From UBA117 sp049975245 (GTDB lineage: Archaea; Methanobacteriota; Methanobacteria; Methanobacteriales; Methanobacteriaceae), in NCBI GenBank assembly GCA_049975245.1, contig JBNGDB010000010.1, positions 1 to 64,000 on the forward strand: a stretch of DNA of 64,000 nt, read 5' to 3'. The notes under the pieces are model-generated. The model had not been told where the DNA came from. It did not search any database and saw only the letters and a list, made by a program, of their open reading frames with translations. Of this stretch, positions 1 to 9,326 are shown one piece after another. The first letter of the stretch is position 1, and every line of letters starts with the position of its first letter. The position numbers and the translations under genes are program-made.

Positions 1-25
1 TTTTTATTGAAATAAATATTATAAT

Positions 26-622
26 TTATTTCATTTCAAAATTTTTCAAAAATTTAGCAAACATATTAATAGTTTTTTTCAGACTTCTAAAACCATCTTC
101 ATCAGATTTTACTCCATCTAATGTATCTTTAGACCAGAAATTAGCACCTAAGTTGGCACCAAAGGATCCACCACTTATAGGAATTATTCCATTTAAAATA
201 AAAAAAGTGTGTATTTGTAGTAGTGCCAATTCTTGTCCACCGGCCCTATCTCCACCTACAGAGATTCCCATACCTACTTTATATCTTAGGAAATCATAAT
301 CAGCTGCCCCTAAAGCCCGGCAGCGATCCATAATAGCTTTAGTTTGTGCGCTTATCCCCCCATTATACATGGGACTGGCTATAATTATGCCTTTAGCATC
401 TTTTAAAAGACTGTAAACATCATACATATCATCTTTCATAATACACTCTTTGTTTCTTAAGCAGTAGTCGCAGTGTCTGCACGGACTAATGTTTTTCCCT
501 CTTACTCCAAAAAATTGGGTTTCAAATCCTTTTTCTTCAAGCTTTTGTAGTGCTTCATTTAAAACATAATCAGTGGCCTGTTTCCTCGGACTTCCGCAAA
601 TTCCAACAATCACGATTATCAT
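26..622 (-). CDS. iron-sulfur flavoprotein / NADPH-dependent FMN reductase family
   Basis: A 198-residue flavodoxin-fold protein. The N-terminal GSPRK (residues 10-14) is the FMN phosphate loop typical of this superfamily. A compact cysteine cluster follows at C48, C51, C54 and C60 (CX2CX2CX5C), the spacing seen in archaeal Isf-type iron-sulfur flavoproteins, which carry one 4Fe-4S cluster plus FMN and move electrons between ferredoxin and small acceptors. SPMYNGG near residue 83 is the second flavin-contact loop. The length is normal for the family. An in-frame GTG nine bases inside also fits the AAAGGA ribosome site, so the start is uncertain by three residues. The gene is monocistronic. 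The physiological acceptor cannot be told from sequence. Confidence 0.85.
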   Translation of the reverse strand: MIIVIVGICGSPRKQATDYVLNEALQKLEEKGFETQFFGVRGKNISPCRHCDYCLRNKECIMKDDMYDVYSLLKDAKGIIIASPMYNGGISAQTKAIMDRCRALGAADYDFLRYKVGMGISVGGDRAGGQELALLQIHTFFILNGIIPISGGSFGANLGANFWSKDTLDGVKSDEDGFRSLKKTINMFAKFLKNFEMK

Positions 623-902
623 TCCTTTATTGTTTTATCTACAAATTTAATTATTTAATTTAAATCCGAATCCCTAAAACCTTTTTTTATTAATGTTTAT
701 TTTATATTTATTCTTAATTCTTTATATTTTTTAGTAATAATAAAATATAATGGGATTTCATGATCTTTTATTGAATAGGGTTAAGAATTATTTTGGACGT
801 TTATACCTTATTTAAATCTAAATTTTTAATAGTGTTTCTTTAAGCAGAATTCATAAATAATGAGCACTATAATTCATGAAAGAATTCTAAAGGTGTATTA
901 CA

Positions 903-1565
903 ATGGAAACATATGTTCTTGTTCAAGGCGGTAACATGTCAACCCAGACTTGGAACAAACTATCTGGACAAAATTTTGTGACAAAAAACGGTTATATGGG
1001 TGCTAGTTACTGGGATGGAACTGCTAAAGCCCTTAGGTCGGCGGGGCACCGGGTTTTTGCTCCTACATTATCAGACGAATTCAGCAGTAGCATGACCGAT
1101 CATATCCATCAGATCTGCGATATTATTGTTGATAACCATTTTTGGAATATTATTCTAATCGGTCACAGCTATGGTGGATTTGTAATTACTGGTGTTGCAG
1201 AAAGAATGCCTGAAAGGATCCGTACACTAGTTTATGTTGATTCTGCGTTACCTGATCCGGGACAATCACTGATTGAAGTCTTAGATTCTGTTTATTCAAA
1301 AGAAGATTATGTTGCCGCTGTGCCTGATGCTAATCCACCATATATAGAGAAACTTTATTATGATCCGGTTAGACTGGAAGAAATTAAGAAGGTCTATATC
1401 CGCTGTACAAAGAGTGAGTTTTTAGAAGTAACTAGTCTTTCCAAAGAAAAAATAGACAAAGATAAAGGTAAATGGACCTATTTTGAGTTGTCATCTTCTC
1501 ATGTGCCTATGGCAGACCTTCCTGAAGATTTTTATAAACTCTTATTAAAAATTGCTAAATTATAA
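903..1565 (+). CDS. alpha/beta hydrolase
   Basis: A 220-residue cytosolic alpha/beta hydrolase with no signal peptide. The nucleophile elbow GHSYGG puts the catalytic serine at residue 89. The acid is probably the Asp in YVDSALPD (about 113), and the histidine is in SSSHVPM (H200), near the C-terminus as expected. The N-terminal VQGGNMSTQTW is the oxyanion-hole region of the salicylate esterase/EstC-like group. The ATG follows AAAGGTG with a suitable gap. No neighbour suggests a pathway, so the substrate, an ester or amide, is unknown. Such esterases are scattered among methanogens and this gene could have been transferred from bacteria, but I have no test of that. Confidence 0.8.
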   Translation: METYVLVQGGNMSTQTWNKLSGQNFVTKNGYMGASYWDGTAKALRSAGHRVFAPTLSDEFSSSMTDHIHQICDIIVDNHFWNIILIGHSYGGFVITGVAERMPERIRTLVYVDSALPDPGQSLIEVLDSVYSKEDYVAAVPDANPPYIEKLYYDPVRLEEIKKVYIRCTKSEFLEVTSLSKEKIDKDKGKWTYFELSSSHVPMADLPEDFYKLLLKIAKL

Positions 1566-1708
1566 TATGATTTGAAGAAATTTGGTTCATTATTTCTTTT
1601 AAAAACATTTTTATCCCATAAAATACTTAATCCTAAGACTTAATGGCGGGATATGGGGGCTTAGATAAATTTAGTTATGCTGGGGATTTAGATCAAATTA
1701 TGGATTAT

Positions 1709-3679
1709 TTAAAAATTATAGCCCAGCAAATTCCAGAAGTTTAACCACCAGATGAAAATGACTAAAGATGCTAATACCAGAGTATAATGCACTCTATTCT
1801 TTAAATCCCAATACTTGTTTTTCCAAACAAAAATAGTGCTAATAAGAGTACCTACCGTAAATAATGTTGCAATAACAGGAATTGTAAATAACAGTATAAC
1901 TGTTACTGGTACTTGGAATAGGGAATAAAAGGCTAAAACTAAATCAGAATAATATATAAAGTAGTAAAGACCAGCTAAAAAACTTATGTTTAGAATAACG
2001 GCTATTCCGGCCAGCCAATGTGCATATTGCGCAATCTTTGTAGGTGAGATATTTTCATTTTTTCTTTTTTCCCTTAGCCACATTATTGGCCAGATTAAAA
2101 CGGTAGCAAACACTATGATACATATGTAAAATAAAATATTAGCCAATGAAGGGTCCTGATACCATGAAACTTTTTCATAAACAGTTATGTAAACATTTCC
2201 TCCTGAAAAAGAGGTCATCTGTCCGTCATGGTTAGTTTTGAAATAAATATCTCCCCTTAAATCATTAGTTCCATTTACAAATTTAAATTTTAAAGGTTGA
2301 TCACTTTGCACAAATTCTGTAATTTGCCCACTTCCGTCTGTAATATACAAAGAGCCGTTTTTGTTGAATTTAACATCATAATAAATAGTTGATTGAGAAA
2401 TATACTTCTCAATGGTGGTATATGGGGACATAGTAATTCTATAAGTCCCTGAAAACATATCTGAACTATTAGTGATTGTTTTAGTTGTTAATGTGTTTTC
2501 ATCACTAGGAGGATAGAAATAGTCCATGAAACTAACAATAAATTCTATACGCGAAGTTGTAGCACCTTCACCATTATACGAGATAAATACGCCGGTATTA
2601 TCGTCGGGGATTAGTAACATATAGTTGGCAAATGTATCTAGATCACCGGGATGACCCAGTACTGTTTTATTATTCCATTGGTGTTGCATAAAGCCTAGAC
2701 ACATACTGTTGGTAGGATCTACAGTAAACTGTTTTTTAAGCATCTCTTTAGAGGTTGCTTCATTAAGAATTCTATTGTCTTCATATACTCCATTTTGAAG
2801 ATGCGCTATCATGAAATTTCCAATATCTGTTGAAGTGGCCTTAATTGCGCCTGCAGCTGCCATATTTATATAAGATTCCTTGGCAACATAATTGCCATCT
2901 TGATAATAATAGGATTTGGCTGTCCTTGAATCTAAATTGGCTGGCGCGGGTTGTTTAATGGTCGTACTAGACATTTTTAATGGGATGAAAATATTTTTCT
3001 CCAGATAATCATCATAGGATTCACCAGAAACCTCTTCCACTATATGGGCCGCTAAAGCAGTCCCATGATTAGAATATGAAATTGTCTCTCCTGGCGGTCT
3101 TACTCTCGCAGGGAGGTTTTTCTTTAAGAATTCACCCAAAGGTTGAATTTCATCTGGGCTCTGCACAGCCATAGAACGTTTTGTATCTTCAAAACCAGCA
3201 GTATGAGTCATTAGATGTCTCATTGTAATCGGTTGGCCAGGATACGTATTTGGAACTTTAAAATCAGTAAGATAGGTATTTACATCAGCATCAAGATCAA
3301 TCTTACCCTCTTGGACTAATTGCATAACAGAAGTCCATACAAATAGTTTGCTTATGGACCCTACATGGAATAAGGTCTGATTAGCTATCACCGGTTGTTT
3401 ATTTATCGGATTAGAATAACCATAACCCTTATTGAAAATGATTTTGCCGTCTTTAACCACCACTACAGTAGCTCCAACGATATTATTTTTGTCGAGCTGT
3501 CCTGATATTAGTTTGTCCATGAACTCTTCTACATTGGCGGAATTAATAGCGCGATTATCTGATGAGCTTTGGGAAAAACTTTCAGATGTGGTTTCTATAG
3601 AAAATGAATATCCAATGGATGAAATAATTAGAATTAAGAGAATAGTGGAATAAATAACAACATTAAACTTATTTTCCAT
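1709..3679 (-). CDS. membrane-anchored serine beta-lactamase family protein (class C/EstB-like)
   Basis: A 656-residue protein of the class C beta-lactamase/esterase (pfam Beta-lactamase) family. An N-terminal hydrophobic segment (about 8-27) acts as signal or anchor. The SxxK catalytic motif is S108-I-S-K111, the YxN motif is Y202-S-N204, and the third motif is H343-P-G345, as in EstB-type esterases rather than the KTG of true beta-lactamases. A beta-rich linker domain (about 390-505) follows, then roughly four membrane helices from about 515 to the C-terminus. The catalytic domain should therefore face outside. In a cell with pseudomurein a D-Ala-peptidase role is not expected; peptide or ester hydrolysis at the surface is an inference. 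Hydrolases with four C-terminal helices of this kind are known in bacteria and archaea. Monocistronic. Confidence 0.82.
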   Translation of the reverse strand: MENKFNVVIYSTILLILIISSIGYSFSIETTSESFSQSSSDNRAINSANVEEFMDKLISGQLDKNNIVGATVVVVKDGKIIFNKGYGYSNPINKQPVIANQTLFHVGSISKLFVWTSVMQLVQEGKIDLDADVNTYLTDFKVPNTYPGQPITMRHLMTHTAGFEDTKRSMAVQSPDEIQPLGEFLKKNLPARVRPPGETISYSNHGTALAAHIVEEVSGESYDDYLEKNIFIPLKMSSTTIKQPAPANLDSRTAKSYYYQDGNYVAKESYINMAAAGAIKATSTDIGNFMIAHLQNGVYEDNRILNEATSKEMLKKQFTVDPTNSMCLGFMQHQWNNKTVLGHPGDLDTFANYMLLIPDDNTGVFISYNGEGATTSRIEFIVSFMDYFYPPSDENTLTTKTITNSSDMFSGTYRITMSPYTTIEKYISQSTIYYDVKFNKNGSLYITDGSGQITEFVQSDQPLKFKFVNGTNDLRGDIYFKTNHDGQMTSFSGGNVYITVYEKVSWYQDPSLANILFYICIIVFATVLIWPIMWLREKRKNENISPTKIAQYAHWLAGIAVILNISFLAGLYYFIYYSDLVLAFYSLFQVPVTVILLFTIPVIATLFTVGTLISTIFVWKNKYWDLKNRVHYTLVLASLVIFIWWLNFWNLLGYNF

Positions 3680-3862
3680 AATTTATATCTTTTTATAAAA
3701 TATTTAAATTTTGTTATTTATAAAGCATTAAATAATTTATATATTTTAAATAGTATCAGAGAATTAGTGTTTAATAATAGTTGAAACAGTAAATTATCTA
3801 ATATTATCAAGAATAATTATTTTTAGGTATTTAAGTTTAATCTAGAGCATTTAAAAATTAAT

Positions 3863-3899
3863 AAAAAAATAGAAAGAATAAAAAGTTAATTTATTCTTT
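3863..3899 (-). terminator. intrinsic-type terminator of fae-hps
   Basis: Read on the minus strand, AAAGAATAAA, a 7-base loop and TTTATTCTTT form a perfect 10-bp stem (plus-strand 3873-3899). Its first arm starts on the fae-hps stop codon. A run of seven T (plus-strand A 3863-3869) follows closely. Archaeal termination depends mainly on the T-run, so the hairpin may serve 3'-end stability. Confidence 0.6.
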
Positions 3900-5118
3900 A
3901 AATAGACTCGTCTTCATCTAAAGCAAGTCTCATAGTGTCTGGATCTTGTGGCATATGTTCTAAAAAGTCTTCTGCAGCTCTTCTAACATCTCTTGATCCT
4001 ATAATGTATCTGCCAACCACGATGATATCTGCGCCATTATCCAAAGCTTCTTCTACTTTTTGGGGTGTTATCCCACCAGCAACAGCAACCTGTTTACCTT
4101 CACCTAGAATGTCTTTGATCTGGTTAATATTACCCCATTCGGTTACTTCACCAATTTCTTCTCCTCTTTCAGCTTTAAGTGTCTCAAGATCAACATTTCT
4201 ATGTAATAGTACTATATCCGGTTTGTATTTTAATTCGCCTAGTTTTTCAACAAAGTTTTCCACATTCATCATATCTAATATAGAATAAATACCTTGTTTA
4301 GATGCTTCATGAACAGCTTTTTCAATGGATTCTATTGTTCCAAGTCCAGATATTGCCACAGCATCTGCCGTTTCATCAGCAGCCATTTTAACTTCTATCC
4401 TTCCAACGTCCAGTGTTTTAAGATCTGCTATGATAAATGCATCTTCTCTGAGTTCTCTGATTTTACTTACAATACTAACACCGAATTTTTTAACTAGCGG
4501 AGTCCCTGCTTCTAATAATATTCTTTCCCTATCTGGTAAACTGTTTATAATTCTTTCCATTTCATCCATATTATCCAGATCAAGTGCTACTTGTAAATAC
4601 GGAGGGTTCCATAGTCTGACTACTCTGAATCCCATGATTGGATGGGTTCCACGATCTTTTTCAGTTAATACTTTATCAACGGATGGGTAATTCTCCAGGG
4701 CTCTTTTTAGTGCTAATTTGGTTGCTCCATAATTGTATTGATAAATTTTCCGGAAGTCTTCTGCTTCTGGATGGATAAATATGCTGGCAATAATTACTAA
4801 ATCCTCTGCTTTATCTTTAGGTATAATTCCTTCCGAAACTGCGTCAGCAACAGCTCTGCCCACTGCAGTTTGTGCCGGACCAAATATTTTGTCCGCATCT
4901 TTTAAATCTCTAACAGTTACTTTTGGAACTATTAAAGTGGATGGTTTGGTCATTAAGTTAGGTCTTATGACTGAAAGAAGTGGAGTGTGACCTATTGATA
5001 GTTGAGTGAGATTGTTTGCAAAAGCGGCCCCAGCGTGACCGTCTTTACTACCAATAATTAAATCAACATGAGCTATTTCGTTACCATTTCCTATGAGGGC
5101 TTCCCCAATATTGTACAT
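3898..5118 (-). CDS. fae-hps: bifunctional formaldehyde-activating enzyme / 3-hexulose-6-phosphate synthase
   Basis: A fused Fae-Hps enzyme of about 406 residues. The N-terminal Fae domain (about 1-160; IGEALIGNG, DLIIGSKDGHAG, HPIMGFRVVRLWNPPY) condenses formaldehyde with tetrahydromethanopterin. The C-terminal Hps TIM barrel (about 170-390; EAGTPLVKKFG, DLKTLDVGRIEVKMAADETAD, AVAGGITPQKVEEAL) joins formaldehyde to ribulose 5-phosphate. In methanogens the reverse Hps reaction supplies ribose 5-phosphate and the Fae half captures the released formaldehyde. The length matches known archaeal fusions. Two ATG codons lie six bases apart; AGGAGG sits only two bases before the first, so the second (5118, MYNIGEAL) is the likely start. 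A TATA-like element lies at about 5157-5171. Confidence 0.96.
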   Translation of the reverse strand: MYNIGEALIGNGNEIAHVDLIIGSKDGHAGAAFANNLTQLSIGHTPLLSVIRPNLMTKPSTLIVPKVTVRDLKDADKIFGPAQTAVGRAVADAVSEGIIPKDKAEDLVIIASIFIHPEAEDFRKIYQYNYGATKLALKRALENYPSVDKVLTEKDRGTHPIMGFRVVRLWNPPYLQVALDLDNMDEMERIINSLPDRERILLEAGTPLVKKFGVSIVSKIRELREDAFIIADLKTLDVGRIEVKMAADETADAVAISGLGTIESIEKAVHEASKQGIYSILDMMNVENFVEKLGELKYKPDIVLLHRNVDLETLKAERGEEIGEVTEWGNINQIKDILGEGKQVAVAGGITPQKVEEALDNGADIIVVGRYIIGSRDVRRAAEDFLEHMPQDPDTMRLALDEDESI

Positions 5119-5373
5119 AATCATTTCCTCCTATATATGAATAAATTGTTCTAATCCATATAAATAAATAACATTTCTGCATAATTTTCATGTATATTAC
5201 TAGCTATTTTTTCATGATTAATCAAGTTTTAACACACTATTTTTAAAATATATTTAAAAACTTAAAATGGTTAATATGAAATAAAAAGATTAATTTCCTG
5301 AATTTCAAAGAATCTATTGATTTTTATGATAAAAAAAGGTAAAATAAGATATTATAATCTTATTTAAATTATT

Positions 5374-5718
5374 TTACACATCTACAGGATCTGCACTATT
5401 TCCATCGTCGGATCCGTCGCTTGATCCACCGTCATTTCCTTCATCGGTTCCGCCGTCTGTTCCATCACTTGAAGTATCACTAGCAGGGGTTCTATTTCGA
5501 GTAGTCGTAGTAGTCGGTGTTGTTTTTGATGATTGTGAAACATCATTAGTTCCTATGGAGTTATTGTTAGCGTAGCTGTTATTGGTACTGTTAGCATCGT
5601 ATGATAATTGTTCAAATGCCTGCTCTTGACTGGTCGCCAAAGCCATGATCAGATCATAACCTCCTAGAATAAAGACAACAACCAGCATACACGCAATTAA
5701 AACGGATTTTTTGTCCAA
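5374..5718 (-). CDS. small secreted or membrane-anchored protein with Asp/Gly/Ser tail
   Basis: I do not recognise this protein of about 114 residues. One hydrophobic helix lies near the N-terminus (IACMLVVVFILGGYDLIMAL), followed by a polar stretch rich in Asn, Ser and Thr and a final tail rich in Asp, Gly and Ser. The tail has no aromatic or hydrophobic residues and should be disordered and acidic, probably outside the cell. The start is taken as TTG at 5718, five bases after AGGTGA; the upstream in-frame GTG at 5727 overlaps that site. The gene is monocistronic between fae-hps and trpB2. No catalytic motif is visible. Confidence 0.6.
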   Translation of the reverse strand: MDKKSVLIACMLVVVFILGGYDLIMALATSQEQAFEQLSYDANSTNNSYANNNSIGTNDVSQSSKTTPTTTTTRNRTPASDTSSDGTDGGTDEGNDGGSSDGSDDGNSADPVDV

Positions 5719-5963
5719 ATAAATCACCTAAATTAATTTTAATGAATTTAATAAAAATTATAATATACAAATATGTAATTTTATTATATTTATATATATC
5801 GAAGTTTAAAGAATCAGCTAATCCAAATCTATACAAATAATCCTTTATCTAAAATCAAAAATACTTAGTAATATATTTTGATGGACTAATATATCATTTA
5901 AAAATTTATTATTTAAATAATAATTAAATATTATAAGGTCAATTAAAATAAAAAAAGAGGGGA

Positions 5964-7250
5964 TTAAATTTTCCCTTCTAAGAAATCTTCATATCCTTTT
6001 AAATCCAACATTCCATGTCCAGAGAAATTAATGAGAATATTTTTTTCTTCATTATTCTTTTTACATTCTAATGCTTCATCCATAGCCACTCTTATGGCGT
6101 GGCAAGTCTCTGGAGCAGGTACAACTCCTTCCGCTTTGGCGAAGGTTGTTCCGCTTGTGAATATGTCATGTTGTGACACGGATTTTGACTCTATAATTCC
6201 TTCATGTGCTAGTAATGCAACTAATGGGGCCATTCCGTGGTAACGAAGTCCTCCTGCATGCACTGATGGGGGTATAAAGTCGTGTCCTAGAGTATACATT
6301 TTAAGTAGGGGAGTTAATCCTGCAGTATCACCATAGTCGTATCTATATTCTCCTTTGGTAAGGGTGGGACATGATTTTGGTTCAGCTGCTACAAATCTGC
6401 AGTCAAGATTACCGTCAACTTTATCTTTTACAAATGGGAAGATGGCCCCTCCAAAGTTACTTCCACCACCAACACATCCAACAATAACATCAGGAGATTC
6501 GTCAATGATTTCCATCTGTTTCTTAAGTTCAAGACCTATGACAGTTTGATGTAAAAGAACGTGATTTAATACGCTTCCTAACGAGTAATAAACACCTTCA
6601 GCACTTAAAGCATCTTCAATTGCTTCAGATATGGCAATACCTAATGATCCAGGATGATTAGAATCTTCATTTAGTATTTTCCGTCCAAATTCTGTTTTAT
6701 CACTTGGTGATGGTAATACTTCTCCGTCGTATATTTGCATGATTGTTTTTCTGTGGGGTTTTTGATCAAAGGACACTCTTACCATGTAAACCGTACAATC
6801 TATGTCCAGTAGGGAACACGCTAGAGAAAGAGCAGATCCCCATTGTCCAGCTCCTGTTTCTGTGGTTAGTCTTTCAGCCCCATCTTTTTTAGCGTAATAT
6901 GCTTGTGCAATAGCAGTATTCAATTTATGACTGCCTGTTGGTGATAAATCTTCTCTTTTATAATATATTTTTGCGGGGGTGTCCAAGTAGTCTTCAAGAC
7001 CCTTAGCTCTGAATAGGGGGCTTGGTCTACCAATCATTTTGTAAACATTTCTAATTTCCTTAGGAATCTTAATCCATCTTTCTTGGGACATTTCTTGCTC
7101 TAAAACGGATTTAGAAAATATTTTAGGCAGATTAGCCAGCTGATGTCCTTCTTCTGATTCTGAAGCAGGAGGTAGTGGTACTGGCAAGTCTGGAATTATG
7201 TTATACCATTTTTTTGGAATTTCCTTTGAAGGTAGTGTGACCTTATACAT
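5964..7250 (-). CDS. trpB2: tryptophan synthase beta chain, TrpB2 type
   Basis: A 428-residue PLP enzyme that makes L-tryptophan from serine and indole. It is the TrpB2 subfamily: longer N-terminus than TrpB1, and the motifs PTGSHKLN (PLP lysine K109), TETGAGQWG and GCVGGGSNFGG (phosphate loop). TrpB2 proteins do not form the classical complex with TrpA and are thought to salvage free indole. The gene stands alone, without trpA, and its ATG follows AAAGGTGATTAA. A TATA-like TTTAAATATAA sits upstream, and a TRP-box palindrome lies just beyond it (7333-7347), so repression by TrpY is expected by analogy with Methanothermobacter trpB2. A run of T on the minus strand (about 5951-5957) follows the stop. 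Confidence 0.95.
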   Translation of the reverse strand: MYKVTLPSKEIPKKWYNIIPDLPVPLPPASESEEGHQLANLPKIFSKSVLEQEMSQERWIKIPKEIRNVYKMIGRPSPLFRAKGLEDYLDTPAKIYYKREDLSPTGSHKLNTAIAQAYYAKKDGAERLTTETGAGQWGSALSLACSLLDIDCTVYMVRVSFDQKPHRKTIMQIYDGEVLPSPSDKTEFGRKILNEDSNHPGSLGIAISEAIEDALSAEGVYYSLGSVLNHVLLHQTVIGLELKKQMEIIDESPDVIVGCVGGGSNFGGAIFPFVKDKVDGNLDCRFVAAEPKSCPTLTKGEYRYDYGDTAGLTPLLKMYTLGHDFIPPSVHAGGLRYHGMAPLVALLAHEGIIESKSVSQHDIFTSGTTFAKAEGVVPAPETCHAIRVAMDEALECKKNNEEKNILINFSGHGMLDLKGYEDFLEGKI

Positions 7251-7332
7251 TTAATCACCTTTTTATATTATAATTCTAATTTTATTTAATTATTTTTTAA
7301 TTATACGGTAATGTTATATTTAAACCTTTGTC

Positions 7333-7347
7333 GTACATATATGTACA
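7333..7347. promoter_or_regulatory. candidate TRP box (TrpY operator) upstream of trpB2
   Basis: GTACATATATGTAC (7333-7346) is a perfect 14-base palindrome and contains TGTACA at 7342-7347, the consensus established for the archaeal repressor TrpY. It lies about 10 bp upstream of the trpB2 TATA-like element, in the divergent region shared with the DUF1786 gene. A weaker TTGTAC occurs at about 7410, next to the TATA box of the divergent gene. Assignment to TrpY is by family knowledge; trpY itself is not in the window. Confidence 0.6.
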
Positions 7348-7417
7348 TGATATTTCATGTAATATGCAATAAAACATTCAGCGTTACATAAAAGTTTAGA
7401 AATATGAGTTTGTACTT

Positions 7418-7426
7418 TTTTATACA
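7418..7426 (+). promoter_or_regulatory. TATA box of the DUF1786 gene, likely leaderless transcript
   Basis: TTTTATACA lies about 26 bases before the ATG at 7447. Archaeal transcription starts roughly 25 bases after the TATA centre, so the transcript would begin at or next to the ATG. No Shine-Dalgarno sequence precedes this ATG, which fits a leaderless mRNA. Confidence 0.45.
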
Positions 7427-7446
7427 TAGAATTATAATATACATTT

Positions 7447-8493
7447 ATGAAAATTTTAGCGGTGGATGTTGGTGTTGGAACACAGGATATGTTACTATAT
7501 GATTCAACTAAAAACATTGAAAACTCTATTAAATTAGTATTGCCCTCTCCTACCAGAATATTGGCCAAAAAAATTAGGAATTCAGAAAATAATATTTTAA
7601 TAACAGGAGAAACTATGGGAGGAGGCCCTATAAATAAAGCCATAAAGGAAAAGCTCCATAAAGGTTACAAAATAGCAATGACTACCAAAGCTGCCCGAAC
7701 GGTTAGAGACGATTTAAATAGAGTTTCAGGTTATGGAATCGACATAATAGATGAAAATAATAATGAATTAGATACTAAAAAATACTCTAAATACGACAAA
7801 ATTGAACTTAAAGATGTAGATCTGCCTGCCATAAAAAATACTTTGATAAATTTCGGTGTAGACTTGAATTTTAATTATATTGGTGTAGCTGTTCAGGATC
7901 ATGGTTTTAAAGAAGGAATGGGAGATAGAAATTTTCGTTTCATGAAAATTAAGGAAAGATTAGACGTACCTAGAAAAACTGAAGAATTTTCCTATTTTAA
8001 AAAGGTTCCAGACTATTTTACAAGAATGAATGCAATATTGAGATATTTAAAGCAATATAAAGTTTTAATTATGGATTCTAAATTTGCTTCTATATGTGGA
8101 GCTACTTGTGACGATTATGTAAAAGGAATGGATAGATATGTAGCCATGGACGTTGGTAATGGCCATACCCTTGCCGCAGCATTTGACAATGGTAAAATAG
8201 TTGGTGTATTTGAACACCATACCCACACATTAACTAGGGATAAAATAGAATTATTTGTAAATAAACTTGTTGAAGGAACTTTAACTCATGAAGAAATCCA
8301 CGATGATGGTGGACATGGTGCATGGGTACTTAATGCCATAGATGATTATAATTGCATAGTAGCTACAGGTCCACAGCGCATTTTACTTAATAATACTGAA
8401 TTTAATGTTTATAATGCGGCCCCAGCCGGGGATGTAATGATGACCGGCCCTGCAGGACTAATTAAAGCAATAAAAACTTATAAATTGAAATAA
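7447..8493 (+). CDS. DUF1786 family protein, actin/Hsp70-like ATPase fold
   Basis: A 348-residue protein of the methanogen DUF1786 family; relatives are often labelled pyruvate formate-lyase activating enzyme, but no radical-SAM CX3CX2C motif is present, so I reject that name. Two glycine-rich loops resemble the phosphate-binding turns of the ASKHA superfamily: DVGVGTQDM near the start and AMDVGNGHT near residue 237. ATGPQRILL and PAGDVMMTGPAG follow near the C-terminus. Biochemical function is unknown. It is co-oriented with the PHP gene 25 bp downstream, suggesting co-transcription. The promoter region is shared divergently with trpB2. Confidence 0.75.
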   Translation: MKILAVDVGVGTQDMLLYDSTKNIENSIKLVLPSPTRILAKKIRNSENNILITGETMGGGPINKAIKEKLHKGYKIAMTTKAARTVRDDLNRVSGYGIDIIDENNNELDTKKYSKYDKIELKDVDLPAIKNTLINFGVDLNFNYIGVAVQDHGFKEGMGDRNFRFMKIKERLDVPRKTEEFSYFKKVPDYFTRMNAILRYLKQYKVLIMDSKFASICGATCDDYVKGMDRYVAMDVGNGHTLAAAFDNGKIVGVFEHHTHTLTRDKIELFVNKLVEGTLTHEEIHDDGGHGAWVLNAIDDYNCIVATGPQRILLNNTEFNVYNAAPAGDVMMTGPAGLIKAIKTYKLK

Positions 8494-8517
8494 TATGTTC
8501 TCTAAAAAGGTGATTAC

Positions 8518-9177
8518 ATGATTATTGATCCTCATATACATAGTGTTTATTCTGGAGATGCAAGTGGAACGCCCCGTGAGATAGTTAAAAAGTCTATAGA
8601 AATAGGATTGGATGGCATAGCAATAGCAGATCATAATACTCTTAAAGGATCAATGGTTGCTTTGAAGGAATTTAATGATATAGAAGATTTTGTTATAATC
8701 CCTGCTATGGAGATAACTAGCTCCAAGGGCCATATAGTTGCTCTGGGGATAAGAGATGAAATAAGAAAGGGATTATCTCCTGAGGAAACAATTGAATTAA
8801 TTAGAGATTATGGTGGAATAGCCATTATACCGCACCCTTTTGTAAAATATAGAGACGGACTATGCGAATATGTTTATAATTTGGATATAGATGCTATTGA
8901 AACATTAAACTCACGTTATATATTTGGTTATTCTAATTGGAGAGCTAAAAAATTGGCGGAAGAAAAAGGCATACCTGAAATTGGTTCTAGCGACGCCCAT
9001 TTTTTAGGGGGTATTGGAAGTTGTGTAACAGATGTGGAAGCGGATTACTCAGTGGAAAGTATTTTAAAAGGAATTCGAGAAGGAAAAACTTCAGTATTTG
9101 GAAGTAGAACACCATTACCTTTAATACTAAAAGAAGTAATAAACAAAAAAATTAAAAATTATAAAAATTTTGATTAA
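8518..9177 (+). CDS. PHP domain metal-dependent phosphoesterase
   Basis: A 219-residue PHP (polymerase and histidinol phosphatase) protein. Metal-ligand motifs are visible in order: DPHIHSVYSGDA at the N-terminus, IADHNTL near 38, PAMEITSSKGHIVALG near 61-76, IPHPF near 104, and GSSDAH near 158. These together bind the trinuclear metal centre and indicate phosphoester hydrolysis, as in the YciV/RNase AM and archaeal PHP phosphatases. The substrate (a nucleotide or sugar phosphate) cannot be told. It starts with ATG right after AAAAGGTGATTAC, 25 bp downstream of the DUF1786 gene, so the two probably form an operon. Confidence 0.85.
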   Translation: MIIDPHIHSVYSGDASGTPREIVKKSIEIGLDGIAIADHNTLKGSMVALKEFNDIEDFVIIPAMEITSSKGHIVALGIRDEIRKGLSPEETIELIRDYGGIAIIPHPFVKYRDGLCEYVYNLDIDAIETLNSRYIFGYSNWRAKKLAEEKGIPEIGSSDAHFLGGIGSCVTDVEADYSVESILKGIREGKTSVFGSRTPLPLILKEVINKKIKNYKNFD

Positions 9178-9326
9178 ATTAGCTCTCTTCTTCAATGATA
9201 AAACCGTCAAATATTAATTTTCTAATTTTTTAAATAAATATTAAGTAATTTTTTCTCTAAATTAAGTAATTATCTTATTAATTATAGAATAGATAAAATT
9301 AAATCATCTAAATTCATAGTAATTTT

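Noticed and set aside
1643..1744. A 33-residue plus-strand ORF (MAGYGGLDKFSYAGDLDQIM...) that reads as protein-like
   Set aside because: It has no ribosome site and overlaps, antisense, the end of the beta-lactamase-like gene. Chance is the simpler explanation.
7447..8493. Annotation of the DUF1786 protein as pyruvate formate-lyase activating enzyme
   Set aside because: No radical-SAM CX3CX2C motif is present.
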